From Candidatus Choladousia intestinavium (GTDB lineage: Bacteria; Bacillota; Clostridia; Lachnospirales; Lachnospiraceae): a DNA stretch of 47,175 nt. The stretch spans positions 1 to 47,175 of the forward strand of contig DVGK01000105.1 of the NCBI GenBank assembly GCA_018712785.1. Direction: 5' to 3'. Made by a program: the position numbers and the translations under genes. The notes under the pieces were generated by a model, which saw only the letters and a program-made list of their open reading frames with translations, was not told the DNA's origin and made no database searches. How positions within the stretch are numbered: position 1 is the stretch's first letter; the number at the start of each line of letters is the position of its first letter. Shown one piece after another: positions 8,206 to 16,018 of the stretch.

Positions 8206-9058
8206 TTTTTCCTCCACGCGTACCATCCGTTTCCAAGCCTCTCCCTGTAATTTGCCAAAACGCCTAAAATTCCAAACCCGACTATACCAAAGATAAAAAA
8301 GCAGATTCCGTATGCGGGGGTGACACCGTACCGGAGGTTCCAGCCCGCGTAGGCATTGATCTGAGCCAGGGTAATAGGTGAAAAACGGTTGGCCCAGTTC
8401 ATCCAGTCATTGGCGATGCAGATATCCAGCAAAACCGCAAAGGCGCCGGTTATGGTCCCGGCAGGGCTTTTAGTCAGCTTATTTAAAAAATAAATCAAAA
8501 GCCCCAGCCATGCGGCGCAGGCCCATTCCAGAAGAATGCTGGCAAAAAGGACCTCGGGAGCCTGAAATTCGCTGACCATGTATTCTGTCACTCCGAGAGC
8601 CAGACCGAACTGGGCGCGGCGTTGGTCTTTGCCAGAGTTCCCCAGATCTTTCCCCACTCTGTCCCCGGATCCAGATGCCCCAGGAAAGGAAGAACAGAAA
8701 GGAGAAGCAGAAACAGCACATACAGAAGAGCCATCAAAAAGATATAAAAGATCTGACCCAGTCCCCAGTAAAATTTCCCGGCTCTTGGAAGAAGGTAAAA
8801 GCTCCCTTCCTCTTCAAACGGAGCATCACAGAAAACCAGGACAATTCCTGCCATGATCACCATCTGGCAGACAAAATCATTGGTCAGATGAGGAAAGGCA
8901 TAGGGAGAAACCGGCACCTCCACCGCTTTGCTGAATTCCAGAACCGGCCTTAGGTTTTCCAGGATAAAACAGCCCACCATGAAAAAAATCAGAGGAATCC
9001 TGAGGCTGCCGCTCCTTAACCGTATCTGATAAAAAGAAATCCTGAAAGCTTTTCCCAT
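8184..9058 (-). pseudogene. ABC-2 type permease, frameshifted
   Basis: Two overlapping frames make one membrane protein. The 5' frame (from 9058, GGGAGGG before the ATG) runs through several hydrophobic segments and stops at 8588 after an implausible tail. The 3' frame continues with more membrane segments to 8184. The frames join cleanly if one C is restored in the CCC run at 8612-8614, where the coding strand reads GCGCCCAG. The total span is 875 bases; one added base gives 876, exactly 291 codons plus stop. No classical slippery heptamer is present, so a real single-base deletion or a sequencing error is likelier than programmed shifting. The gene is coupled to its neighbours on both sides. 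Confidence 0.8.
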
Positions 9059-9059
9059 C

Positions 9060-9869
9060 TCATCCCTCCCTTATCCTTCTGTACACCTGCCTGCAGAAGA
9101 AAAACCACATAATCCAGGATGCGGCCGCAACAGCCAGGGCACAGATTCCCAGAGTCCACAAACTGGAGCGCAGAATCATTCTCCCTTTAATCAGAAAATC
9201 CAGCCGGAAAGAGGGTGGCAGGCGCAAAAGCCGGAATGCCTGTATCAGCAGAAAGCTCCCCAGATAGGGGGAAAGGAAGGTCACAAAGGGATCTGGGAAA
9301 CAGACCGACACACACAGCGCCGCGCTGGACCAGAAAACTCCTCTAAAAAAACCAGAAGCCGTCTCCACAAAGAAATAGAGAACCGGTTCATGTACCGCGA
9401 TCCAAAGGTGAAACGGTTCCGAGTCAGACACCAGGCGCTGATAAACGCCGGCGCTTTCCATATATCTGGGATCCGCTACCGGAAGACGCCAGGCGAGAAG
9501 CAGAAATAAAAGTCCGGTTCCCAGAGCCGCTGTCATGCCGCCGCATAGGGCATTCACAAAAAATTTCACCAGACAGTAGTTTTTTCTCCCTTCCCGATAT
9601 ACGATAAGAGGGAAGGCTTTATCCCTGTATTCCCGGCAGAAGCTGGCAGCAAAAGGAAGCGACGTAAAGACCGGGAGAAAATAGCTCCTGCAGGCGCCTC
9701 CAAAGGAGGAATTTTCAAAAAAATACTGGACGGATCCTATCCCTGTAGAGAGGCTTCGCAAAAAATCGTTCCAGGAATCAAAGCAGATAGAAAACCCCAC
9801 TCCCAGAACCGCAGGAATCCACAGGAGGTTCATGGCCCGCCGAATCTCAGCGAACAATGCGTTTTTCAT
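9060..9869 (-). CDS. ABC-2 type permease (upstream subunit)
   Basis: A 269-residue integral membrane protein with about six hydrophobic stretches, for example LLWIPAVLGVGFSICF near the N terminus, TAALGTGLLFLLLAW in the middle, and LWTLGICALAVAAASWIMWFF at the end. The next permease frame starts one base after its stop. The ATG overlaps the stop codon of a truncated upstream frame (ATGA), and GGGGAGG lies eight bases upstream. No close family is recognised. Assignment as a transporter subunit rests on topology plus the ATPase two genes downstream. It is probably non-functional in practice because its partner permease is broken and the operon's 5' end is lost. Confidence 0.75.
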   Translation of the reverse strand: MKNALFAEIRRAMNLLWIPAVLGVGFSICFDSWNDFLRSLSTGIGSVQYFFENSSFGGACRSYFLPVFTSLPFAASFCREYRDKAFPLIVYREGRKNYCLVKFFVNALCGGMTAALGTGLLFLLLAWRLPVADPRYMESAGVYQRLVSDSEPFHLWIAVHEPVLYFFVETASGFFRGVFWSSAALCVSVCFPDPFVTFLSPYLGSFLLIQAFRLLRLPPSFRLDFLIKGRMILRSSLWTLGICALAVAAASWIMWFFFCRQVYRRIREG

Positions 9870-9964
9870 GGCACTTCCTCCCCTGTAAAGGCATGGAAGC
9901 GGTTGGCCAGATTCACCTCCCGGAACTCTTCCTCCCCCGCAAGCACTAAATTGTCAATTCTATT
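9866..9964 (-). pseudogene. 3'-terminal remnant of a lost first gene of the ABC operon
   Basis: Directly upstream of the permease, an open frame of 32 codons ends in TGA overlapping the permease ATG. Its last residues read VNLANRFHAFTGEEVP, which looks like real protein. It has no start codon of its own and is cut off by an in-frame TGA at 9965-9967 and AT-rich DNA. The ATGA coupling and the good shared ribosome binding site suggest that the permease was once the second gene after this one. The family is not identifiable from so little. Confidence 0.55.
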
Positions 9965-10038
9965 TCACACCATAGAGTTTCAAACAGTAAAAATATATTT
10001 GCCTGCCATAGATCAAGAAATTTCTTAGAATAAATAAG

Positions 10039-10257
10039 TTATCCATATCTTTTCCCGAACTTACCCACTTTTATGGGTCTGATTACTCCAGCTGGATGTA
10101 TGGGTAATGCTCCCCAGCCTGTTTTCTGCCGGTTAAAGCCCTCATTCTCTATCCTCCAACGCTTCCTTCCTGTTTCTGCCATCCTTTCAGAGTTCCCTTT
10201 GGTGATCCTTATACTGCTCAGCCATTGGAAGTCTGTTGTCTCTCCACCCTTCTCTTC
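10039..10257 (-). pseudogene. Transposase fragment (DDE-type relic)
   Basis: A minus-strand frame without its own start reads FQWLSSIRITKGNSERMAE and then TGRKRWRIENEGFNRQK. The GR-RW-IENEGFN-QK block is the hallmark of the C-terminal catalytic region of a transposase group common in Lachnospiraceae. The frame is closed upstream by TAG at 10258-10260. After the QK motif it leaves the expected sequence, so it is probably frameshifted again before the TAA at 10039. No inverted ends or target duplications were found. It is an old, inactive insertion-sequence relic beside the truncated ABC operon. Confidence 0.72.
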
Positions 10258-10365
10258 CTATTTCAACCTCACCGTGCAAAATTTTTTGTCATCCTTCTAT
10301 TTCCGCTGTGAAGCCGTGTATTTGCAATAGATTTTAGTGCGAATTATTTTTATCTGTCAAAACTG

Positions 10366-10561
10366 ACGGTTTCTCCGGGCCTTCAGCCGATTCTAACCGT
10401 ATCAAAACTCAAATGCAATATGGTTCTTCCGGACATCCACCCAATTCTAACCGTACCAAAACACTTAAACTGTACGGTTTCTCCGGGCCTTCAGCCGATT
10501 CTAACCGTATTTGCCGTCGGAATAGTACAGTTGCGGTAAGCTTTGCCGGATTTTGGCTGTA
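10366..10561. repeat. 54-bp tandem repeat with inverted ends, 3 clear units plus 1 degenerate
   Basis: Units begin at 10366, 10420 and 10474, a spacing of exactly 54 bases, with a worn fourth copy near 10527. Each unit opens with ACGGTT (or ATGGTT) and carries AACCGTA about 30 bases later, so each can fold into a stem of six or so pairs. Units 1 and 3 share an almost identical 36-base core; unit 2 has diverged. Plus-strand translation is open across all units (18 residues per unit, GFSGPSADSNR core) but there is no start codon or ribosome binding site. I see no gene here. Confidence 0.8.
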
Positions 10562-10684
10562 TCCCAAAGCGGAATGCAGAAGTTGCTAAAAAATAGATAC
10601 CCCCTCATAAGTATATCGGGCATCATGATATTTTATAATAGTTCTAAGTACCTGAATCATGTCCCTTCTCATTTATCCTCCCAG

Positions 10685-10741
10685 AAAAAAATCCTGTGAA
10701 GCTTCGGCGCCTAAGGCATCCGAACCCCACAGGATTTCTTT
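10685..10741 (-). terminator. Intrinsic terminator downstream of pnp
   Basis: Arms ATCCTGTG (10691-10698) and CACAGGAT (10728-10735), followed on the minus strand by a run of T (AAAAAA at 10685-10690 on the plus strand). It is the first clear terminator after pnp. It lies ~210 bases past the pnp stop, so the pnp transcript would include the GC-rich element in between. Confidence 0.75.
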
Positions 10742-10787
10742 TTCTGTTTTATTTTATTGTTCCGGTCTTCTTTATTTCCTCGTACAG

Positions 10788-10913
10788 TGCGCCAAACGGA
10801 CGCACCTGTGTGTCCATTTGGAGCGCGCTGAGAGGACGCTGTGTGTCAGCGGCACGCCCTTAGCTCAGACCGAAGCAAAACGCAGACCGAAGCGGAGCGC
10901 GGACCAAATGTCC
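10788..10913. other. GC-rich structured element with imperfect inverted repeat
   Basis: GTCCATTTGGAGCGCGC at 10812-10828 pairs imperfectly with GCGCGGACCAAATGTCC at 10897-10913 (14 of 17). Between the arms, CAGACCGAAGC occurs twice, 17 bases apart (10866-10876 and 10883-10893). A further small stem, GTGCG/CGCAC, lies around 10788-10806. There is no convincing coding frame. Composition is richer in GC than the flanks. It may be a dispersed repeat or a structured 3' UTR of pnp. Confidence 0.5.
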
Positions 10914-10953
10914 TGCAGCTCTGCCGCACTAAAGATTGCCATACCCCATCCGC

Positions 10954-13065
10954 TTACTGCGGAGTATTGGACTTCTTCGGCTCTTTTACATCCTTCATGC
11001 TGAAGCTCATCCGGCCCATCTTATCCTTTCCAAGGCAAACCACCTTCACCTTGTCTCCCAGGGTCAGAACATCCTCCACCCGGTTGATTCTGCCCTTGGA
11101 AATCTTGGAAATGTGTACCATTCCTTCCTTTCCGGGAGCGAACTCTACGAAGGCACCGAATTCCTTGATGCTTACCACCTCTCCGGTGAGAATCTGGCCC
11201 GGCTCGAAATCTGTTACAATAATCCGCACCATCTCGGCAGCCTTGTCCATCATCTCCTGGTCGGTTCCGCAGATGGAAACTGCTCCGTCGTCTGTAATGT
11301 CGATCTTCACGCCGGTGCGCTCGATGATCGTATTGATGGTCTTGCCTCTCTGGCCCACTACATCGCCGATCTTCTGCGGATCGATCATAAGCTGGATGAT
11401 CTTGGGCGCGTATTTGCCTACGCTCTCTCTTGGCTTAGCGATGCAGGGTTCCATGATCTCTGTAAGAATATACTCTCTGGCCTCTTTCGTCCGGGCAATG
11501 GCTTCCTCTACGATGGGTCTCGTAAGTCCGTGAATCTTAATATCCATCTGAATGGCGGTAATGCCGTCATGGGTACCTGCCACCTTAAAGTCCATATCTC
11601 CGAAGAAATCCTCCAGACCCTGGATGTCTGTGAGCACAATGTAGTCGTCATCCGTCTCTCCTGTCACCAGACCGCAGGAAATACCGGCTACCGGCTTCTT
11701 GATGGGAACGCCGGCCGCCATCAGGGACATGGTGGAAGCGCAGACACTGGCCTGAGAGGTGGATCCGTTGGATTCAAAGGTCTCAGACACGGTACGGATG
11801 GCATAGGGGAATTCTTCCTCAGAGGGAAGCACCGGCACCAGAGCTTTTTCAGCCAGAGCGCCGTGACCGATCTCCCGGCGTCCCGGTCCCCGGCTTACCT
11901 TTGTCTCTCCCACAGAGTAGGAGGGGAAATTATAATGGTGCATATACCGCTTGCCTACAATATTTTCATCCAGACCGTCAATCTTCTGCATTTCAGAAAG
12001 TGGAGCCAGAGTCGTCACGGTACAGATCTGGGTCTGGCCTCTTGTAAACATGGCAGAACCGTGTACTCTCGGAATAATATCGATCTCCGCCGCCAGGGGA
12101 CGGATCTGCGTAATGGCGCGGCCGTCCGGACGCTTGTGATCCTTCAGAATCATCTTGCGGACCGTCTTCTTCTGATACTGGTAAAGAGCTTCTCCGATCA
12201 GCGGAAGCCATTCTTCATTCTCCGCGAAAGCCTCCTCAAGCCTTGCCTGAATCTGGCGGATGTTCTCCTCTCTCACCTGCTTCACATCTGTGAATACAGC
12301 CTCCTCCATCTCCTGAGGTGTGACGATCTTCTTCATTTCCTCAAAGAGTGCTTCCGGAACCGCGCAGCTCTCATAGCTGTGCTTGGGCTTTCCGGTCTCC
12401 GCAACAATCTGATTGATAAAATCAATAATGGTAAGATTGATGTCATGACACTTGTAGATGGCGTCAATCATCACATCTTCCTTCACTTCATTGGCTCCCG
12501 CCTCAATCATAATCACCTTCTGGCTGGTGGAGGCTACCGTAAGCTGCAGATCTCCGTTGTCCCACTGCTCCTGGGAGGGATTTACGATCAGTTCGCCGTC
12601 CACCATTCCCATCTGAGTCATGGCGCAGGGACCGTCAAAGGGAATATCAGAAATAGATGCCGCGATGGCGGAGCCCAGCATCGCTGTCAGCTCCGGACGG
12701 CACTGGGGATCCACGGACATCACCATATTATTCAGGGTCACGTCATTTCTGTAATCCTTGGGGAACAGAGGACGCATGGGTCGGTCGATGACTCTCGAAG
12801 TAAGGACCGCGTTCTCTGAAGCCTTCCCTTCTCTCTTGTTAAAGCCCCCGGGAATCTTTCCCACCGCGTAATATTTCTCTTCATACTCTACACTGAGCGG
12901 GAAAAAGTCAATCCCGTCTCTTGGCTTCTCGGAAGCCGTAGCCGTCGAAAGAACCGTAGTCTCTCCGTAGTGCATAAAGGCGCAGCCGTTTGCCTGCGCT
13001 CCCACTCTGCCCACATCGACGGTCAGAGTCCTTCCGGCAAGTTCCATTGAAAAACTCTTGTACAT
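10954..13065 (-). CDS. pnp: Polyribonucleotide nucleotidyltransferase (PNPase)
   Basis: 3'-to-5' phosphorolytic exoribonuclease that degrades mRNA in the cytoplasm. The ~703 residues contain two RNase PH-type domains, the first starting RTLTVDVGRVGAQANG and the second KDHKRPDGRAITQIRPL. These are followed by a KH domain (VGQRGKTINTIIERTGVKIDI) and an S1 domain (GQILTGEVVSIKEFGAFVEFAPGKEGMVHISKIS). The start is set at 13065, where AAGGAG lies six bases upstream; the longer upstream frame has no such site. The gene follows rpsO as in most bacteria but is separated from it by a terminator and a stem-loop leader. Confidence 0.97.
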   Translation of the reverse strand: MYKSFSMELAGRTLTVDVGRVGAQANGCAFMHYGETTVLSTATASEKPRDGIDFFPLSVEYEEKYYAVGKIPGGFNKREGKASENAVLTSRVIDRPMRPLFPKDYRNDVTLNNMVMSVDPQCRPELTAMLGSAIAASISDIPFDGPCAMTQMGMVDGELIVNPSQEQWDNGDLQLTVASTSQKVIMIEAGANEVKEDVMIDAIYKCHDINLTIIDFINQIVAETGKPKHSYESCAVPEALFEEMKKIVTPQEMEEAVFTDVKQVREENIRQIQARLEEAFAENEEWLPLIGEALYQYQKKTVRKMILKDHKRPDGRAITQIRPLAAEIDIIPRVHGSAMFTRGQTQICTVTTLAPLSEMQKIDGLDENIVGKRYMHHYNFPSYSVGETKVSRGPGRREIGHGALAEKALVPVLPSEEEFPYAIRTVSETFESNGSTSQASVCASTMSLMAAGVPIKKPVAGISCGLVTGETDDDYIVLTDIQGLEDFFGDMDFKVAGTHDGITAIQMDIKIHGLTRPIVEEAIARTKEAREYILTEIMEPCIAKPRESVGKYAPKIIQLMIDPQKIGDVVGQRGKTINTIIERTGVKIDITDDGAVSICGTDQEMMDKAAEMVRIIVTDFEPGQILTGEVVSIKEFGAFVEFAPGKEGMVHISKISKGRINRVEDVLTLGDKVKVVCLGKDKMGRMSFSMKDVKEPKKSNTPQ

Positions 13066-13132
13066 ATTTTTCTCCTTTTCTTTCATTATTGAAAGGCACA
13101 TACAAGGCAATTTCCTGGAAATTCCGAAACAA

Positions 13133-13167
13133 CTGAAAAACAGATTTCCCCTAAATCTCCTTTTCAG
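13133..13167 (-). promoter_or_regulatory. Stem-loop in the pnp leader
   Basis: CTGAAAA/TTTTCAG and AGATTT/AAATCT arms nest around a five-base loop with a 2x2 internal bulge. It lies about 70 bases before the pnp start. In E. coli a leader stem of this kind is cut by RNase III for pnp autoregulation; the same role here is only an inference. Confidence 0.5.
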
Positions 13168-13275
13168 TGGTCTCGGGATGATTCCAGTTTCTCAAGCCCT
13201 GCTATGCGTCTTTTCTGCTGCCTGTACCTGTCACGCCCCCGCCGGACATTCTGCGCGGCCTGGGGCATAGCATAA

Positions 13276-13308
13276 AAATGAGGGCGGATGAATACCGTCC
13301 GCCCTTCG
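13276..13308 (-). terminator. Intrinsic terminator of rpsO
   Basis: Arms GGGCGGA (13282-13288) and TCCGCCC (13298-13304) just after the rpsO stop, followed on the minus strand by TCATTTTTATG. Confidence 0.82.
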
Positions 13309-13314
13309 CACTGA

Positions 13315-13581
13315 TTATTTTCTGATGCCCAATTTTGCAATCAGCTCACGATATCCTTCAAGGTTCGTCTTTCTGAGATAAGCAAGAAGTCCTCTTCTCT
13401 GACCTACCATCTTCAGAAGACCTCTTCTTGAATGGTGATCCTTCGGATGTGTCTTCAGATGCTCAGTCAGCTCCTGAATTCTGGCAGTGAGCACTGCGAT
13501 CTGAACCTCCGGTGAGCCGGTATCGCCAGGCTTTCTGGCATACTCGTTAATAATCGCTGTTTTCTTTTCTTTAGAAATCAT
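13315..13581 (-). CDS. rpsO: 30S ribosomal protein S15
   Basis: 88 residues, full length. Contains the S15 signature block ([23 protein letters not shown], then [21 protein letters not shown]). It binds 16S rRNA and helps build the central domain of the small subunit. GGAGG lies before the ATG. The ~100-base leader can fold into several short stems (CCGA/TCGG, GCCG/CGGC) that could be an S15 autoregulatory site; this was not tested. Confidence 0.98.
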   Translation of the reverse strand: MISKEKKTAIINEYARKPGDTGSPEVQIAVLTARIQELTEHLKTHPKDHHSRRGLLKMVGQRRGLLAYLRKTNLEGYRELIAKLGIRK

Positions 13582-13756
13582 GTTCCTTCCTCCTTATTCT
13601 ATAACCGCCTGACACTAAGAAGCCGGTCGGAGACTCCAATCTTCCGAGTATCGGCTGAATTCATACCTGAATAATATAGCATATTCCAGTCGGGGAGTCA
13701 ACCTCCTCTTCCGGGAAAAATATTCCGGTGTACGCTATAAAAACGATAGCCATCTT

Positions 13757-14200
13757 TCAGGCGGCGCCTGAAGCGTAAGTAAAAAAGACCGCGCAGCCCG
13801 CCAATACAAAGAAAATAGCTCCGCAGGCGCAAAGGGTCCCGAAACGTCTCCAGGTATCCCGGTATACGATGACGTATTCTTTTGGATTCTTTGTATTGTA
13901 ACAGATCGAAAGCCTCTGGTTCATATGAAAGGGACATGGGTAGGCATCCGTACCGTCCGTCACTTTGTAAAGCTTTCCTCCGGCAAAATACTCCAGAACC
14001 GCAGCCTGCCGATTTCCAAACTGAGAAAGTGAAAACTCACCCCCTCTGGGTTCCGTAACGATATCTACCACTCTGGCCTCTGTATGTCCTCCATACACAT
14101 CGTGTTTTTGTCCTTTGTAACGGAAAAAAGCCGATACAGCCGCAAAAATGGCGCTGAATAGAAAAAGGACACAGCTCAGCCACCACAGATCATGGTTCAT
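13757..14200 (-). CDS. DUF3592-like membrane protein
   Basis: 147 residues with an N-terminal membrane segment (LWWLSCVLFLFSAIFAAVSAFF), a middle extracytoplasmic beta-rich part (TEARVVDIVTE... AAVLEYFAGGKLYKVT... ICYNTKNPKEYVI) and a C-terminal membrane segment (GAIFFVLAGCAVFFTYA). This layout matches DUF3592 proteins, whose role is unknown. Its ATG overlaps the ribF stop (ATGA) and has GGGAG eight bases upstream, so it is the coupled last gene of the rimP-nusA-infB operon. Confidence 0.75.
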   Translation of the reverse strand: MNHDLWWLSCVLFLFSAIFAAVSAFFRYKGQKHDVYGGHTEARVVDIVTEPRGGEFSLSQFGNRQAAVLEYFAGGKLYKVTDGTDAYPCPFHMNQRLSICYNTKNPKEYVIVYRDTWRRFGTLCACGAIFFVLAGCAVFFTYASGAA

Positions 14201-15081
14201 GCAAAGAACTCCCTTCCCGCAGCCAGATCGCGGAACATCTGCGTTTTCAGAGCCTCCAGGTCTGAGAACTTCTGTTCCGGCCGGCGATAATGTTCAAAAT
14301 ATACTTCTGCTTCTTTTCCATACAGGTCTTCGTTAAAATCATACAGGTACGTCTCCACTCCCAAAAAGCTGCCGTCCACCGTAGGCTTGTACCCCACATT
14401 GGTAACGCCCTTAAAGGTTCCGTCTCCGGTCCGCACTCTGGTAAAATATACGCCGGAGGGAGGAAGGATCTTCCTTTGATCCGGCACCAGATTAATCGTG
14501 GGCATACCAAGACGCCGTCCCAGCTGCCGTCCATGCATCACCTCTCCCAATACAGGATAAGGAAATCCAAGGAGACTGCCGGCAAGCTCCATCTGACCTG
14601 CCTGCACCGCTTCTTTTACATAGGTGCTGCTGATCTCTCTTCCGTTATACTTCTCTTTTTCAATTACGTCAATATGGTAACCATATTTTTCCTGAAGACT
14701 TACCAGCGAAGAAGCATCACCCCTTCTGCCGCGTCCGAAGCGAAAGTCAGAGCCTACCGCGATATAGCGAACCTTCAGCCTCCCCACCAGAATCTTTTCT
14801 ATAAAAATCTCCGGGGTCATACTGAGAACCTCCGGAATATAGGGGCAGTCAATCACCGTATCGAAATCCCATTCCTGCAGCTTTTTCTTTTTCTCCTCTT
14901 TCGTAAGAAGGCAGGGCGTCTCATCCGGAGCGATCATAAAGGCTGTCCGGTTCAGCCCGGCCTGACTGCAGATCCTCTGAAACAGCTTCTGATGGCCTCT
15001 GTGCATCCCGTCAAACTTTCCAAGAGTCACAGCGCTGGGCGAATCAGAAGCGAAATCGGTCGTGCCGCTGTAATATTTCAT
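14197..15081 (-). CDS. ribF: Bifunctional riboflavin kinase / FAD synthetase
   Basis: Makes FMN and FAD from riboflavin. The N-terminal adenylyltransferase domain shows LGKFDGMHRGHQKLF (HxGH-type nucleotide-binding motif) and GSDFRFGRGRRGD. The C-terminal flavokinase domain shows GRQLGRRLGMPTINL and GVTNVGYKPTVDG. About 294 residues, the usual length. The start is set at 15081 by GGAGG six bases before the ATG; the upstream frame extension lacks a site. It sits between truB and the DUF3592 gene. Confidence 0.95.
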   Translation of the reverse strand: MKYYSGTTDFASDSPSAVTLGKFDGMHRGHQKLFQRICSQAGLNRTAFMIAPDETPCLLTKEEKKKKLQEWDFDTVIDCPYIPEVLSMTPEIFIEKILVGRLKVRYIAVGSDFRFGRGRRGDASSLVSLQEKYGYHIDVIEKEKYNGREISSTYVKEAVQAGQMELAGSLLGFPYPVLGEVMHGRQLGRRLGMPTINLVPDQRKILPPSGVYFTRVRTGDGTFKGVTNVGYKPTVDGSFLGVETYLYDFNEDLYGKEAEVYFEHYRRPEQKFSDLEALKTQMFRDLAAGREFFA

Positions 15082-15121
15082 ATCAACCTCCGCCTCTGTA
15101 TTTTTCAAAGTCCAACCTTAC

Positions 15122-16018
15122 CTACAAAAACATTTTAACCGGTGTGTACCGTCTCTGTTTTTCCTGCCACTGATAGACGGCCAAAAACTCCCGGTCCTTT
15201 CCGTAAACCCGGAACTGCTGTCCATCCGGCAGATTTGCCGGATAGCCGGCCAGATTTTCCGGAAAGGGATTTCCATTCTCCACGAGGCGCCGGGCCTTCT
15301 CCTCCGGATCCAGCCTCGGAAGTCCTGAGAATACGGAGTCCACCGGATACAGGATTTCCTGCAGGCGGTTTTCCCGGACAAGGTTTTCTATCTTGTCCAG
15401 GGTAAGGCTGTCCTCAATCTGAAAGCTGCCTGAAGCGGTCCGGACCAGAGATTCCATGCAGCCGCCGCAGCCAAGGGCCGCCCCCGCATCGTGGCAGAGG
15501 GTTCGGATATACGTTCCCTTGGAACAGGTCACAAGAAAGGTCACTCTGGGCAGCTGGATTTTCTCGGGAACAATTTCATAGAAGGTCACCTTCCTGGGCT
15601 TCCTCTCGACTTCCTGCCCCTGTCTGGCCAGCTCATAAAGCCTTTTTCCGTTTACCTTCAGGGCCGAATACATGGGAGGGAGCTGCTCCTGCTCTCCGAG
15701 AAACCCTTTCAGAATTTCCCGTACCTGGGCTTCCGTACACTCTACAGGGCGCTGTCCCAGAACCGTTCCCGTAAGATCCTGGGTGTCTGTGACAGTTCCA
15801 AGAAGAAGGACCGCCCGATACGTTTTCTTCTTATCAGTCAGAAGCTCGCAGACTCTGGTGGCTTTTCCCAGGCACACCGGCAGAACGCCCTCTGCCTGGG
15901 GATCCAGGGTGCCTGTATGCCCGATTTTTTTCTGTTTCAGAATTCCGCGCAGCTTCGCCACAACGTCGTGGGAGGTGTATCCTTTTTCCTTATATACATT
16001 CAGAATCCCGTGAATCAC
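15122..16018 (-). CDS. truB: tRNA pseudouridine(55) synthase
   Basis: Makes pseudouridine 55 in the T-loop of tRNAs. Shows the catalytic motif IGHTGTLDPQAEGVLPVCLGKATR with the Asp nucleophile, plus YSALKVNGKRLYELAR and CSKGTYIRTLCHD. 298 residues. The start is GTG at 16018; its GTGA overlaps the stop of nrnA, with AGGTG eight bases upstream, so translation is coupled. Confidence 0.95.
   Translation of the reverse strand: MIHGILNVYKEKGYTSHDVVAKLRGILKQKKIGHTGTLDPQAEGVLPVCLGKATRVCELLTDKKKTYRAVLLLGTVTDTQDLTGTVLGQRPVECTEAQVREILKGFLGEQEQLPPMYSALKVNGKRLYELARQGQEVERKPRKVTFYEIVPEKIQLPRVTFLVTCSKGTYIRTLCHDAGAALGCGGCMESLVRTASGSFQIEDSLTLDKIENLVRENRLQEILYPVDSVFSGLPRLDPEEKARRLVENGNPFPENLAGYPANLPDGQQFRVYGKDREFLAVYQWQEKQRRYTPVKMFL

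Noticed and set aside
8600-8620. Programmed -1 frameshift in the ABC permease
   Set aside because: No X-XXY-YYZ slippery heptamer and no clear downstream pseudoknot; a single-base deletion explains it more simply.
10073-10330. 85-residue plus-strand open frame
   Set aside because: Antisense to the transposase relic, which has recognisable motifs; this frame has none.
10366-10561. CRISPR array
   Set aside because: Units touch each other with no unique spacers, the middle unit is diverged, and no cas genes are present.
10936-12819. 627-residue plus-strand open frame
   Set aside because: Entirely antisense to pnp, whose family motifs are certain; no ribosome binding site and an implausible His/Leu-rich product.
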